Source: Enterococcus columbae DSM 7374 = ATCC 51263
GTDB taxonomy: Bacteria > Bacillota > Bacilli > Lactobacillales > Enterococcaceae
Assembly (NCBI RefSeq): GCF_000406925.1
Contig: NZ_KE136347.1
Span: 97,735-161,734 of the forward strand
Direction of reading: 5' to 3'
Length of the DNA stretch: 64,000 nt
Position 1 is the first letter of the stretch; every line of letters starts with the position of its first letter. The notes under the pieces were generated by a model. It was given only the letters and a program-made list of their open reading frames with translations. It searched no databases and had not been told where the DNA came from. Position numbers and translations under genes: made by a program. Of the stretch, positions 1-8,359 are shown in pieces.

Positions 1-1
1 A

Positions 2-1150
2 AATAAGAAATTCGATAAAATCTTTTGTGAGTATCCATGGAACCTAAACTCAAGATATTTATCAGATGATGAAAAACAAGCAGTACTTGATGATGGACTC
101 ATTCCAGAACTAGCGAAAACTTCTAGGACGGAATGGTATTTTATCTTGAATGTGGTGAATCATTTAAGTGAAAATGGTAAAGCTGTAGTTTATGCGCCAA
201 ATGCTATTACTTGGGACGAAGACAGATTGAAAATAATTCGTGAAAGATTCATCAAGTTAGGTCTATTGGAGGCTGCGATAACTATCCCGAAAGAAATTGT
301 ATCTCCTTACGCAGGTGTTAGGTCTGTTTTATTAGTCCTTAGTAAAAACAAATCTGATTCAGTAAGATTTATTGATGCAAGTGAATTAGAATTAGTTGAC
401 GTTAATAATCGAGGATTATTCTATTCTTATAAAGATGAAACCATTGAAGAAATTTTAACTATGCTAGATTCTGATGGTAAGTACTCTAAAAAGGTCTCTA
501 TTGATGAAATCGCTAAAAAAGACTATGTTATCAATCCAGTTAGATATTTGGAATCAGAAATTAAGGTGAAAAATGGGGTGCCCTTTGAAAGTTTGATTAA
601 AAACATTACTAGAGGTATTCAAATGAGAGCTGCAGGAATTGAAGAAATGATTTCTGACACGCCAACTCCTTATCGCTATTTAAAATTGACGGATATTCAG
701 GATGGTTTGATTAATGAAGATTTGCCTTATTTGAAAGAGATTGATGAAAAGCAGAAAAAATATTGCTTAAAGAATCGTTCATTGGTTATTTCTAAAACAG
801 TTAATTCATTAAAAGTTGCTGTGTCTAATGTGGAAGAAGGACAACAAATTTTGGTAAGTGGTAATTTGTATATTATTGAGTTGGATGAAACAAAGGCTAA
901 TCCATACTATGTCAAATCATATTTAGAGAGTGAACAAGGAACTGTTGCATTATCAAGAATATCAGTTGGATCCGTAATAGCTAATATACCAATTTCTAAA
1001 TTATCTAAATTGATGATTCCTAATCCAAGTATAGCGTTTCAAAATAAAGTAGCCGAGAAATATCTAACAAAAGTCGATGAAATAAAATTATTAAGATATA
1101 GACTACAAAAAGCAACAGACGATTTGAAAAAGATTTTTGAGGAGGAATAA
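2..1150 (+). CDS. HsdM-like protein with TRD-like C-terminus, 5' truncated by window edge
   Basis: The frame is open from base 2, so the gene starts outside the window and about 382 residues are visible. The first part resembles the second half of a type I N6-adenine methylase fold: the segment FDKIFCEYPWNL sits where HsdM has its FIMANPPFN motif IV, and it is followed by the HsdM-like helix-strand pattern ending in GVRSVLLVLSK. From about residue 190 the sequence resembles an HsdS target-recognition domain, ending in a helical tail. The catalytic NPPF tetrad reads EYPW here, so methyl transfer looks lost; this is inference from one motif because the SAM-binding part lies outside the window. 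The next gene starts 2 bases after its stop, so the two are probably co-translated. It could be a DNA-binding sensor subunit of a defence system. Confidence 0.7.
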   Translation, partial: NKKFDKIFCEYPWNLNSRYLSDDEKQAVLDDGLIPELAKTSRTEWYFILNVVNHLSENGKAVVYAPNAITWDEDRLKIIRERFIKLGLLEAAITIPKEIVSPYAGVRSVLLVLSKNKSDSVRFIDASELELVDVNNRGLFYSYKDETIEEILTMLDSDGKYSKKVSIDEIAKKDYVINPVRYLESEIKVKNGVPFESLIKNITRGIQMRAAGIEEMISDTPTPYRYLKLTDIQDGLINEDLPYLKEIDEKQKKYCLKNRSLVISKTVNSLKVAVSNVEEGQQILVSGNLYIIELDETKANPYYVKSYLESEQGTVALSRISVGSVIANIPISKLSKLMIPNPSIAFQNKVAEKYLTKVDEIKLLRYRLQKATDDLKKIFEEE

Positions 1151-1152
1151 TT

Positions 1153-1674
1153 TTGTTATTATCAATTGCCGAATTATCAGATTTAACAGATGAAATCACG
1201 TATCGTTTACCATCAATCCTCTCAAACTTAAATCGGACTGGCGGATTAGAAGAATGGTTAGCCATGGGTGGTATGTCTGATCTTGTTCAAGGAGATAAAG
1301 ATTTAAATTCCTATCCAAATGGAAAGATTGTCGTGATTGGTGGAACAGATATTAAAGAAAAAGTGTTTTTAGGTGTAGCAAAGGAGCTAGGTCTTCCTAA
1401 AGATAGCTTTGAGTTTTGTTTGGACTATAAAAAAATCCAAAAATACGAATTCAACAAACTGCAGTACAATCCTAACTATCGAGTAGTTTTATTTGGACCA
1501 GCACCTCATAGCTCTCAGGGAAAAGGCAAGAGTAGCAGCGTAATCATAGAAATGGAGAAATCACAAGGATATCCTAGAGTCATACGTCTGCAGTCAAGTA
1601 ATGAGTTAAAAATCTCAAAGACAAATTTCAGAGAGGCATTAAAGCAGCTTATAGATGAAAAGTATATTATATAA
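1153..1674 (+). CDS. uncharacterised 173-aa protein paired with the methylase-like gene
   Basis: It begins with TTG two bases after the upstream stop, with a GAGGAGG-like ribosome site inside the end of that gene, so the two are probably one operon. I do not recognise the family. The N-terminal 35 residues are helical and contain NRTGGLEEWLAMGG. The remainder alternates strands and helices like a small Rossmann-like fold (KIVVIGG, YRVVLFGPAPHSSQGKGKSS). The GPAPHSSQGKGKSS stretch, rich in G, S, H and K, looks like a ligand- or phosphate-binding loop, but no function should be assigned. There are no membrane segments or signal peptide. Its partnership with a motif-degenerate methylase makes a defence role plausible. 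Confidence 0.75.
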   Translation: MLLSIAELSDLTDEITYRLPSILSNLNRTGGLEEWLAMGGMSDLVQGDKDLNSYPNGKIVVIGGTDIKEKVFLGVAKELGLPKDSFEFCLDYKKIQKYEFNKLQYNPNYRVVLFGPAPHSSQGKGKSSSVIIEMEKSQGYPRVIRLQSSNELKISKTNFREALKQLIDEKYII

Positions 1675-1941
1675 GCAGTTAGAAGGTTTGATGTAAAATG
1701 AAAATATTTCATTTAGTGGTAAGTCTGTAAGTGGAGGTATCTAAAATTTTTAATAATATAGGTTTGAAATGAATTTTAGTTAGCATGAAATATGTGTAAA
1801 TTAATTTGATTAGTTATAAAAAGAAAAAGTAGATGTTGTGATTTGAATTTTTAAATACAATGACAAACGTTTGAAAACGGTTTATATGATAGTGTTAATT
1901 ATATCCTTTTATGATAAAATATAACTATAAAAAATAGGTGA
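1675..1941. other. AT-rich intergenic stretch, no gene seen
   Basis: No open frame with a ribosome site is visible. A -10-like TATGAT lies near 1885 and a second AT-rich hexamer near 1914, either of which could serve the DUF262 gene, but no convincing -35 box at proper spacing is seen. Confidence 0.4.
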
Positions 1942-3984
1942 GTGGTGAATACTGTTATGGAATCAAATCCTAGGAAATTATTAGATGAGTTTATTCCTGA
2001 AGCTATGGGAAAACAGTTTGTTATTCCGGTTTATCAGAGAAAATATACGTGGACTGTAAAAAAACAATTAATTCAATTAATGAAGGATTTAGTGGGGTTA
2101 ATTGAGGATGAAACGAAACAAAAGCAGCATTTTCTAGGTACAGTTGTTTATTTAGAAAATGTAATTGAATATAAAACAGAACGCTCGATTGTAGACGGAC
2201 AACAGCGAATAGTTACAATGTTTCTAATTGCTCATGCTATGAAATCAATTGCGGATAATGAATTCCGTGCGCGAGAAATTGACGAAACTTACCTTCAGAA
2301 TTATTCTGAACCATTAGGCAGCAAATATCGTCAAAGATTGTATCCTTCTGTTGCGGACGGTAATGATTATTTGATAATTGCAGAAGGGCGTTATGATGAA
2401 ATTGATCAAAATAGCTCTAGTAATATTGTTAAGAACTTCTTATATTTACAGTCTGAATTAAAAGTATTGGTTCATAAATATGGTTTTGATAGAGTCTTGT
2501 ATGCATTAAAAAGATTTACCATTGTCTATATCAAATTGGAAGATAGAGACAATGCGCAACAAATATTTGAGAGTATTAATTCTACTGGTGAAAGGTTAAC
2601 TGCCTCAGACTTAATTCGTAATTTTATTATGATGGATAAATCTAACGAAGAACAGACTACGCTATATCGAAAATATTGGCGAAGACTTGAAGAAGTATTT
2701 GACAATTCAAAAGAGATGGAAGATTTTTTCAGATATTATCTTGCTGCAATGACAGGGGAGTACTCTGCTAAGCATGTATTGTATCAAGCATTTAAAAATT
2801 ATTGGCGTAATCAAGATGAGTTAAACTATGAAGAATTACTTGATAAGTTAGTACGTTATTCTGGTTATTTTTCTTCACTATATTTGAAAGCACCCTCCGG
2901 AAAATATCTAGATATTCTAAAGGATTTCCAAAGTATAGAAAGTATGATGCCTGCACCATTTGTATTAGAGCTATCGGAATGGTTTTATTATGACCAAAAA
3001 ATTACTGAATCACAGTATTTTGAAGTGATTAAAGTGATTAATGTTTATCAAATTAGACGATATTTTAATGGTGATGATACAAGTAGAGTTTCAAAGTCCT
3101 TTCCGACATATTTGAAAAATGTTAAAAAGTATGCCGAAAAATATGGTTTTGAAAATATTGTTGATATTGTCATTTATGTTTTAGTTACGAAAAATCAATC
3201 GAATAATATGGCACTTCCAACGGATAAGTCACTAAAATCTAAATTTGTAAATATGAATGCTTATGCAATGAGACTGACAAGGTGGCTACTTGAAAAAATT
3301 GAAAATAAAGGTAATAGTGCTACCTTGGATATGAGTGAATTATCCATTGAACATATTATGCCGCAAGCAAGTACACCGTATTGGGAAGAAAAAGCTGGTG
3401 TTATTGGAGAGGAATATACTGAGCTTGTAAATACAATTGGAAATTTAACTTTAGTTAGTAAACCTGATAATTCTAAAGCTGGAAATAAAGATTTTGAATC
3501 AAAAAAGAAGATTTTTGAGGACACATTACACATTCACATGAATAAATCGATTCATGATTTAGATTCTTGGGATAAAGGAGCGATTGAATCAAGAAGTAAC
3601 CACATTATAGAAGAATTGATTTTGATGTATCCTTATCTTCGTTCAAAAGAAAACTATGAGCAAAGTAAAAATAGAAATATTTACTTATCTTCCAAAGGTG
3701 TAAAAGCTACAGGATATTTAAATGAAGATGAAACTGTTGTCATTTATGCTGGTTCGGAAATCAGTCAAAAAGTTAAGAATAATAGTTCAAATTTGTTTCA
3801 TGAAGATATACAGGATTTGATTGATAAGGGAATTGTTGAAGAGACTATAGGAGGTCTTCAATTTGTGCAAGATTATTTAGCCTCATCTGTTTCAAAGGCT
3901 GCAGGATTGATTCTTGGGGGCAGTAAAAATGGATGGGAATACTGGAAAGATTCAGATGGAATGATTATCAATGATTCGTTATGA
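1942..3984 (+). CDS. DUF262-DUF1524-DUF4357 protein, GmrSD-like nuclease
   Basis: The 680-residue protein opens with a DUF262 domain: IPVYQRKYTW and the hallmark VDGQQR near residue 81, a ParB-like nucleotide-binding or hydrolysing module. An HNH-type DUF1524 domain follows at about residues 470-530, with IEHIMPQ, a conserved GNLTLV and NSKAGNKDF. The last 60 residues match the DUF4357 pattern (SKAAGLILGGSKNGWEYWK). DUF262 plus DUF1524 is the architecture of type IV enzymes such as GmrSD, which cut modified DNA. Its place immediately before hsdM fits a defence island in which self-methylation and modified-DNA restriction coexist. The start is GTG at 1942 or 1945, with AGGTGAG just upstream. 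Activity and target are inferred. Confidence 0.85.
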   Translation: MVNTVMESNPRKLLDEFIPEAMGKQFVIPVYQRKYTWTVKKQLIQLMKDLVGLIEDETKQKQHFLGTVVYLENVIEYKTERSIVDGQQRIVTMFLIAHAMKSIADNEFRAREIDETYLQNYSEPLGSKYRQRLYPSVADGNDYLIIAEGRYDEIDQNSSSNIVKNFLYLQSELKVLVHKYGFDRVLYALKRFTIVYIKLEDRDNAQQIFESINSTGERLTASDLIRNFIMMDKSNEEQTTLYRKYWRRLEEVFDNSKEMEDFFRYYLAAMTGEYSAKHVLYQAFKNYWRNQDELNYEELLDKLVRYSGYFSSLYLKAPSGKYLDILKDFQSIESMMPAPFVLELSEWFYYDQKITESQYFEVIKVINVYQIRRYFNGDDTSRVSKSFPTYLKNVKKYAEKYGFENIVDIVIYVLVTKNQSNNMALPTDKSLKSKFVNMNAYAMRLTRWLLEKIENKGNSATLDMSELSIEHIMPQASTPYWEEKAGVIGEEYTELVNTIGNLTLVSKPDNSKAGNKDFESKKKIFEDTLHIHMNKSIHDLDSWDKGAIESRSNHIIEELILMYPYLRSKENYEQSKNRNIYLSSKGVKATGYLNEDETVVIYAGSEISQKVKNNSSNLFHEDIQDLIDKGIVEETIGGLQFVQDYLASSVSKAAGLILGGSKNGWEYWKDSDGMIINDSL

Positions 3985-4090
3985 AAAAAGAAGTAATTAT
4001 CCTGGAAAATAAATGTATCCAAGCAAATAGTACAGTTTAATTATTGGTCTAAAAATCTTATAAGTAAAATATTAATTGGGGGAAATGATT

Positions 4091-5605
4091 TTGGCAAAAA
4101 AACATACAAACGCTAATCTAGGTGTTGAAAAAGAGTTATGGGCAGTAGCGAATAAGCTTCGTGCATCAGGTGGTATTAGTGCTGCGGATTATCGTAAAGT
4201 TGTTGTAGGATTAATATTTTTGAAATATGCATCTGATAGTTTTGAATGGAAATATGAAGAGCTTGTTGCAGAAGGAGATGGCTTTGAGGAAGAGAAAGAT
4301 GCTTATACAATGGACAATATTTTCTTTGTGCCGAAAGAAGCCCGTTGGTCACATATTGCATCGCATGCGCACACTCCTGAAATCGGACAAGTTATCGATG
4401 ATGCGATGAGGGCAATTGAAAAAGAGAATAAATCATTTAAAGGCGTATTGCCAATGAATTACGCTAATTCAGATATTGATAAACAAACATTAGGAGAAGT
4501 TGTTGATATGTTTACAAATAATATCAACCTTCGAGACCATAATGATGAGATGGATTTGTTGGGACGGACTTATGAGTATTTCATTGAACAGTTTGCAGCA
4601 GTAGAAGGACAAAAAGGTGGAGAATTTTATACGCCAACATCTATTGTAAAAACGATTGTTGCAGTCTTAAAACCATTCAAGGGTCGTGTATATGACCCAG
4701 CATGTGGATCAGGTGGTATGTTTGTTCAGTCTGCAAAATTTGTTAAGGAACATGCAGGAAATATAGATGATATTTCTATATTTGGGCAAGAAATGAACCC
4801 AGATACATGGAAAATGGCGAAGATGAACATGGCGATACGAGGGGTTGAAGCGAATTTCGGTGAATATCCAGCGAATACATTTACTAACGATTTGCATAAA
4901 CACTTAAAGGCTGACTTTATTATGGCGAATCCCCCATTTAATGTTAAGGATTGGGGCGCAGATAAACTAAAAGATGATCTACGATGGAAATATGGAACAC
5001 CACCAAATGGCAATGCAAACTATGCATGGATGCAACATATGATTTCTCATTTAACGCCAAATGGCAAAATAGGTTTAGTTTTAGCAAATGGATCGCTTTC
5101 TTCATCGCAAAGTGGCGAAGGTGATATTCGTAAAGCAATCATTGAGGATGATTTGATTGAAGGCATTGTAGCACTACCAACTAACCTTTTCTATAGTGTA
5201 ACTATTCCGGCCTGTATATGGTTTATCTCTCGTAATAAAAAGCAAAAAGGCAAAACTGTTTTCATTGATGCGCGTAAAATGGGAGAGTTAGTAGACCGCA
5301 AGCATCGAGATTTTAGTGAAGAAGACATTGCTAAAATTGCTGAAACTTTTGAAGCTTTCCAAAATGGCACTCTTGAAGATGAAAAAGGATTTTGCGCTGT
5401 AGTTACAACTGAGGATATTAGCAAGCAAGATTACATTCTAACTCCTGGAAGATACGTGGGTATTGAAGAGCAAGAAGATGACGGAGAGCTATTTGAAGAA
5501 AAAATGAAACGGTTAACTTCTGAGCTATCTGAATTATTCGAACGCTCTCATGAATTGGAAAAGGAAATTAAAGAACGATTGGGGGCTATTGGGTTTGAAA
5601 TCTAA
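4091..5605 (+). CDS. hsdM: type I restriction-modification methylase subunit HsdM
   Basis: HsdM uses S-adenosylmethionine to methylate adenine at sites chosen by HsdS, and is also needed for restriction with HsdR. The N-terminal helical domain (LWAVANKLR) is followed by the SAM motif DPACGSGG near residue 202 and the catalytic NPPF near residue 280, both intact. The length of 504 residues is normal for HsdM. I chose TTG at 4091 because GGGGGA lies 7 bases upstream; ATG at 4085 is the alternative, and an upstream TTG at 4076 lies before the ribosome site. hsdS starts inside its 3' end, implying translational coupling. Confidence 0.95.
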   Translation: MAKKHTNANLGVEKELWAVANKLRASGGISAADYRKVVVGLIFLKYASDSFEWKYEELVAEGDGFEEEKDAYTMDNIFFVPKEARWSHIASHAHTPEIGQVIDDAMRAIEKENKSFKGVLPMNYANSDIDKQTLGEVVDMFTNNINLRDHNDEMDLLGRTYEYFIEQFAAVEGQKGGEFYTPTSIVKTIVAVLKPFKGRVYDPACGSGGMFVQSAKFVKEHAGNIDDISIFGQEMNPDTWKMAKMNMAIRGVEANFGEYPANTFTNDLHKHLKADFIMANPPFNVKDWGADKLKDDLRWKYGTPPNGNANYAWMQHMISHLTPNGKIGLVLANGSLSSSQSGEGDIRKAIIEDDLIEGIVALPTNLFYSVTIPACIWFISRNKKQKGKTVFIDARKMGELVDRKHRDFSEEDIAKIAETFEAFQNGTLEDEKGFCAVVTTEDISKQDYILTPGRYVGIEEQEDDGELFEEKMKRLTSELSELFERSHELEKEIKERLGAIGFEI

Positions 5606-6746
5606 AGTGGCTTTATCTGAAATAGTAGAAATTATTAGTGGCGGTACACCGAAAACGAAAGTTTCTGAATATTGGAATGGACCGATTCCGTGGTTATCAG
5701 TTAAGGATTTTAGAAATGATAGTCGTTACGTTTATAAAACTGAAAAAACTATCACAAAGTTAGGACTTAAAAATAGCTCAACAAAACTTCTTCAAAAGGA
5801 TGATATAATTATTTCTACTCGAGGTACTATTGGTGAATTGGCGATGATTCCGTATAGTATGGCTTTTAATCAATCTTGTTACGGTATTAGAGGTAAGCAA
5901 AATGTTGTAGACCAATCGTATTTGTACTATTTATTAAAAAATATTGTACCAATATTGAAAAGAAGCTCTCATGGTTCGGTTTTTGATACAATCACAAAAG
6001 AAACATTTAATAATATTATTGTCAAATTACCTTCACTTGAAGAACAAAAATCAATAGCTAAATATCTTACTATTCTTGATGATAAAATCGAAATAAACGA
6101 AAAGATAAATGAGAATTTATTTAAGCAAGCTCAAGTTTTGTATCAGCAATCTTTTCCTTACACTACATCAGACTATTTACCAGATGGATGGAGAATTGGA
6201 ACTGTGAGCGAAATCATTGAAATTCATGATTCAAAACGAATTCCACTTTCAGGGGCTAAACGTAATAAGATGAAAAGAAAAATCTATCCATATTATGGAG
6301 CAGCCTCTCTGATGGATTATGTTGATGAGTATATTTTTGATGGCAAATATCTTCTGTTAGGAGAAGATGGTACCGTTTCTGACGATGCTGGTTTTCCAAT
6401 TCTACAATATGTATGGGGAAAATTTTGGGTAAATAATCATGCACATATTTTGACAGGAAAACTTGGATACAACGTAGAAAGTTTGTATACACTTTTTAGC
6501 CAGACTTCAGTCAATTCTATAATCACCGGAGCAGTCCAACCTAAGATTAGTCAAGCTAGTCTCAAATCAATAAGAGTAGTTATTCCTCCTGTATATTTCA
6601 TTGAAAAGTTTAATGAACAGATTGAACCAATGTTTACACTCATACGTAACAATCAAGATGAAAACAAACGTTTATCAGCTATTAGAGACACTTTGCTACC
6701 AAAGTTAATATCTGGCGAACTCAATATTTCTAAAATCAAGGTTTAA
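5595..6746 (+). CDS. hsdS: type I specificity subunit HsdS, full-length expressed copy
   Basis: HsdS carries two target-recognition domains (TRDs) that read the two halves of a bipartite DNA site. TRD1 covers roughly residues 1-150 and starts VALSEIVEIISGGTPKTK. A helical conserved region (EEQKSIAKYLTILDDKIEINEKINENL) follows at about 150-175, then TRD2, then the terminal repeat RDTLLPKLISGEL. It starts with TTG at 5595, overlapping hsdM by 11 bases, with a G-rich ribosome site inside hsdM. The codons for KINENL contain one copy of the 17-bp inversion site, and an inverted copy follows the stop codon, so the TRD2 half is an invertible cassette now in the productive orientation. The protein has about 383 residues, the usual HsdS size. 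Confidence 0.95.
   Translation: MKSKVALSEIVEIISGGTPKTKVSEYWNGPIPWLSVKDFRNDSRYVYKTEKTITKLGLKNSSTKLLQKDDIIISTRGTIGELAMIPYSMAFNQSCYGIRGKQNVVDQSYLYYLLKNIVPILKRSSHGSVFDTITKETFNNIIVKLPSLEEQKSIAKYLTILDDKIEINEKINENLFKQAQVLYQQSFPYTTSDYLPDGWRIGTVSEIIEIHDSKRIPLSGAKRNKMKRKIYPYYGAASLMDYVDEYIFDGKYLLLGEDGTVSDDAGFPILQYVWGKFWVNNHAHILTGKLGYNVESLYTLFSQTSVNSIITGAVQPKISQASLKSIRVVIPPVYFIEKFNEQIEPMFTLIRNNQDENKRLSAIRDTLLPKLISGELNISKIKV
6104..6120 (+). repeat. inversion site copy 1, inside hsdS
   Basis: Sequence GATAAATGAGAATTTA followed by T, matching the 17-bp consensus GATAAATGAGAATTTAG at 16 of 17. It encodes the end of K-I-N-E-N-L in the helical spacer between the two TRDs. The G is the third base of a codon, the same phase as in the other coding copies, so recombination keeps the frame. 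Confidence 0.85.
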
Positions 6747-6750
6747 GCCA

Positions 6751-6767
6751 CTAAATTCTCATTTAAC
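6751..6767 (-). repeat. inversion site copy 3, just after the hsdS stop
   Basis: The minus strand reads GTTAAATGAGAATTTAG, 16 of 17 to the consensus, inverted relative to copy 1. Flipping between copies 1 and 3 would make hsdS end in NENLVA-stop, which is exactly how the truncated hsdS' ends at 8359. Confidence 0.8.
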
Positions 6768-6781
6768 TTAATAACTCCTAC

Positions 6782-6850
6782 CAACGGCGGGAGAAAAAAC
6801 AGCGGAACTGCCGTTGATTCGTTCTCTGAAAAATAAAAAGGAGAACGAAT
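6782..6850 (+). promoter_or_regulatory. two stem-loops in the recombinase leader, the second enclosing its ribosome site
   Basis: CAACGGC (6782-6788) pairs with GCCGTTG (6810-6816). Immediately after, ATTCGTTCTC (6817-6826) pairs perfectly with GAGAACGAAT (6841-6850), which ends directly before the recombinase ATG at 6852. The AAGGAG ribosome site lies at the start of the right arm, so the hairpin could block translation, or the arms could be a protein operator. No U-run follows, so this is not a terminator. Confidence 0.6.
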
Positions 6851-6851
6851 T

Positions 6852-7835
6852 ATGAAACAAATAATTATAGAAGAAATTGTACAGAAAATGTTACCTTATC
6901 TTGATAATGCTCAAATGCAAAAATTACAAGAAACTTTGCAATATACTCTTTTTAACTATGAAATCACAGGAGACATTAAAGCAGAGGAAGATGATACTCA
7001 GAAATTAGTCGAATCATTCTTGTATGCCAAGCGAATAGAAGGGTGTTCAGAAAAAACTATTAAGTATTACAGTGCAACTATTGAAGCGATGTTAGTTACT
7101 GTAGATAAAGGAGTTCGTCATATACATACGGATGATTTAAGGGCGTATTTGACAAATTATCAAGAAAATCATGGATCTAGTCGAGTAACAATTGATAATA
7201 TTAGAAGAATTTTATCCAGTTTTTTTTCTTGGTTGGAGGATGAAGATTATATTCTAAAAAGTCCAGTACGGAGAATTCATAAGGTTAAAACTGCAACAAA
7301 CATCAAAGAAACATATACTGATGAACAATTAGAGAAAATGCGAGATAATTGTACTGAACCTAGAGATCTAGCAATTATTGATATGTTGGCTTCTACAGGA
7401 ATGCGTATTGGAGAAATGGTATTGCTAAATAAGGCGGATATCAAATTCAATGAGCGCGAATGTATAGTATTTGGTAAAGGTGATAAGGAAAGAGTAGTCT
7501 ACTTTGACGCAAGAACGAAAATCCATCTGCTGAACTATATAAATAGTAGGACAGATGATAACCCAGCACTCTTTGTGACATTACGAGCACCACATACAAG
7601 GATAACTATTGGTGGAATAGAATCGCGATTAAGAGAAATGGGAAGAATTTTAGAAATAGAAAAAGTCCATCCACACAAGTTTAGAAGAACACTTGCAACG
7701 ATGGCGATAGATAAAGGTATGCCGATTGAGCAGTTGCAGCAACTCTTGGGGCATAAACGAATAGATACGACCTTGCAATATGCAATGGTCAAGCAGAGCA
7801 ATGTGAAACAGGCACATAGGAAATATATAGGATAG
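6852..7835 (+). CDS. tyrosine recombinase of the invertible hsdS locus
   Basis: This 327-residue XerC/XerD-type recombinase has a SAM-like core-binding domain at about residues 50-150 and a catalytic domain with all expected residues: Arg in STGMRIGEM, Lys in GKGDKER, HPHKFRR, LGHKRIDTT and the Tyr nucleophile in LQYAMVK. Such genes (creX/psrA type in streptococcal ivr loci) catalyse inversion between repeats in hsdS genes. Its position between hsdS and hsdS', inside the outer pair of inverted sites, supports that role here. The extra 45-residue N-terminal helical segment is seen in other hsdS-linked recombinases. A hairpin covering its ribosome site suggests limited expression. Confidence 0.93.
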   Translation: MKQIIIEEIVQKMLPYLDNAQMQKLQETLQYTLFNYEITGDIKAEEDDTQKLVESFLYAKRIEGCSEKTIKYYSATIEAMLVTVDKGVRHIHTDDLRAYLTNYQENHGSSRVTIDNIRRILSSFFSWLEDEDYILKSPVRRIHKVKTATNIKETYTDEQLEKMRDNCTEPRDLAIIDMLASTGMRIGEMVLLNKADIKFNERECIVFGKGDKERVVYFDARTKIHLLNYINSRTDDNPALFVTLRAPHTRITIGGIESRLREMGRILEIEKVHPHKFRRTLATMAIDKGMPIEQLQQLLGHKRIDTTLQYAMVKQSNVKQAHRKYIG

Positions 7836-7846
7836 GAGAATTTGAC

Positions 7847-8359
7847 ATGGCTGAATGGATAAAATGCAGTTTGGGTGATATAGCAGAAGTAACGATGGGG
7901 CAATCGCCAAAATCTGAATTCTATAATACTGATGGTGAAGGATTGCCATTTATGCAAGGGAATAGAACTTTTGGAAGATTGTATCCAACATTTGATACAT
8001 ATACAACAAAGATTACAAAAATTGCTGAAGCAGGGGATATCATTATGAGCGTTCGCGCACCAGTAGGTGATTTAAATATAACGCCTGTGAAAATGTGCTT
8101 AGGAAGAGGCCTGTGTGGAATTAAAGCAAAAAATGGAGAACGCGATTTTCTTTATTATCTTCTCAAGTATAATATTAGTAATTTATTAAACAAGGAAAGT
8201 GGTACAGTTTTTGGATCAGTTAACAAGAAAGATATTAATGGGTTAGAAGTAAATATTCCTGATAGTGTCTCTATACAAAGAAAAATTTCAGAGATTCTTA
8301 AAAAATTTGACGATAAAATAGAGTTAAATGAAAAGATAAATGAGAATTTAGTTGCTTAG
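7847..8359 (+). CDS. HsdS', silent 5' half of a second specificity gene
   Basis: This 170-residue frame carries one N-terminal TRD (WIKCSLGDIAEVTMGQSP...) and the spacer helix KKFDDKIELNEKINENL, then stops after VA within the inversion site. It has its own ATG and an AGGAG ribosome site 11 bases after the recombinase stop, so it is probably translated as a half HsdS. Inverting 8335-9028 would join it in frame to hsdS'' and give a complete HsdS of roughly 390 residues. In the current orientation it is a TRD1 reservoir that could also be exchanged with hsdS. Confidence 0.85.
   Translation: MAEWIKCSLGDIAEVTMGQSPKSEFYNTDGEGLPFMQGNRTFGRLYPTFDTYTTKITKIAEAGDIIMSVRAPVGDLNITPVKMCLGRGLCGIKAKNGERDFLYYLLKYNISNLLNKESGTVFGSVNKKDINGLEVNIPDSVSIQRKISEILKKFDDKIELNEKINENLVA
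8335..8351 (+). repeat. inversion site copy 2, at the end of hsdS'
   Basis: GATAAATGAGAATTTAG, an exact consensus match, in the same codon phase as copy 1. Extended to the flanking bases (8335-8358), its reverse complement matches the 3' end of hsdS plus copy 3 (6744-6767) at 22 of 24 bases. Confidence 0.85.

Noticed and set aside
1871..1884. Possible catabolite-control (cre) site before the DUF262 gene
   Set aside because: TGAAAACGGTTTAT misses the last two consensus bases and the site is not tied to a defined promoter.
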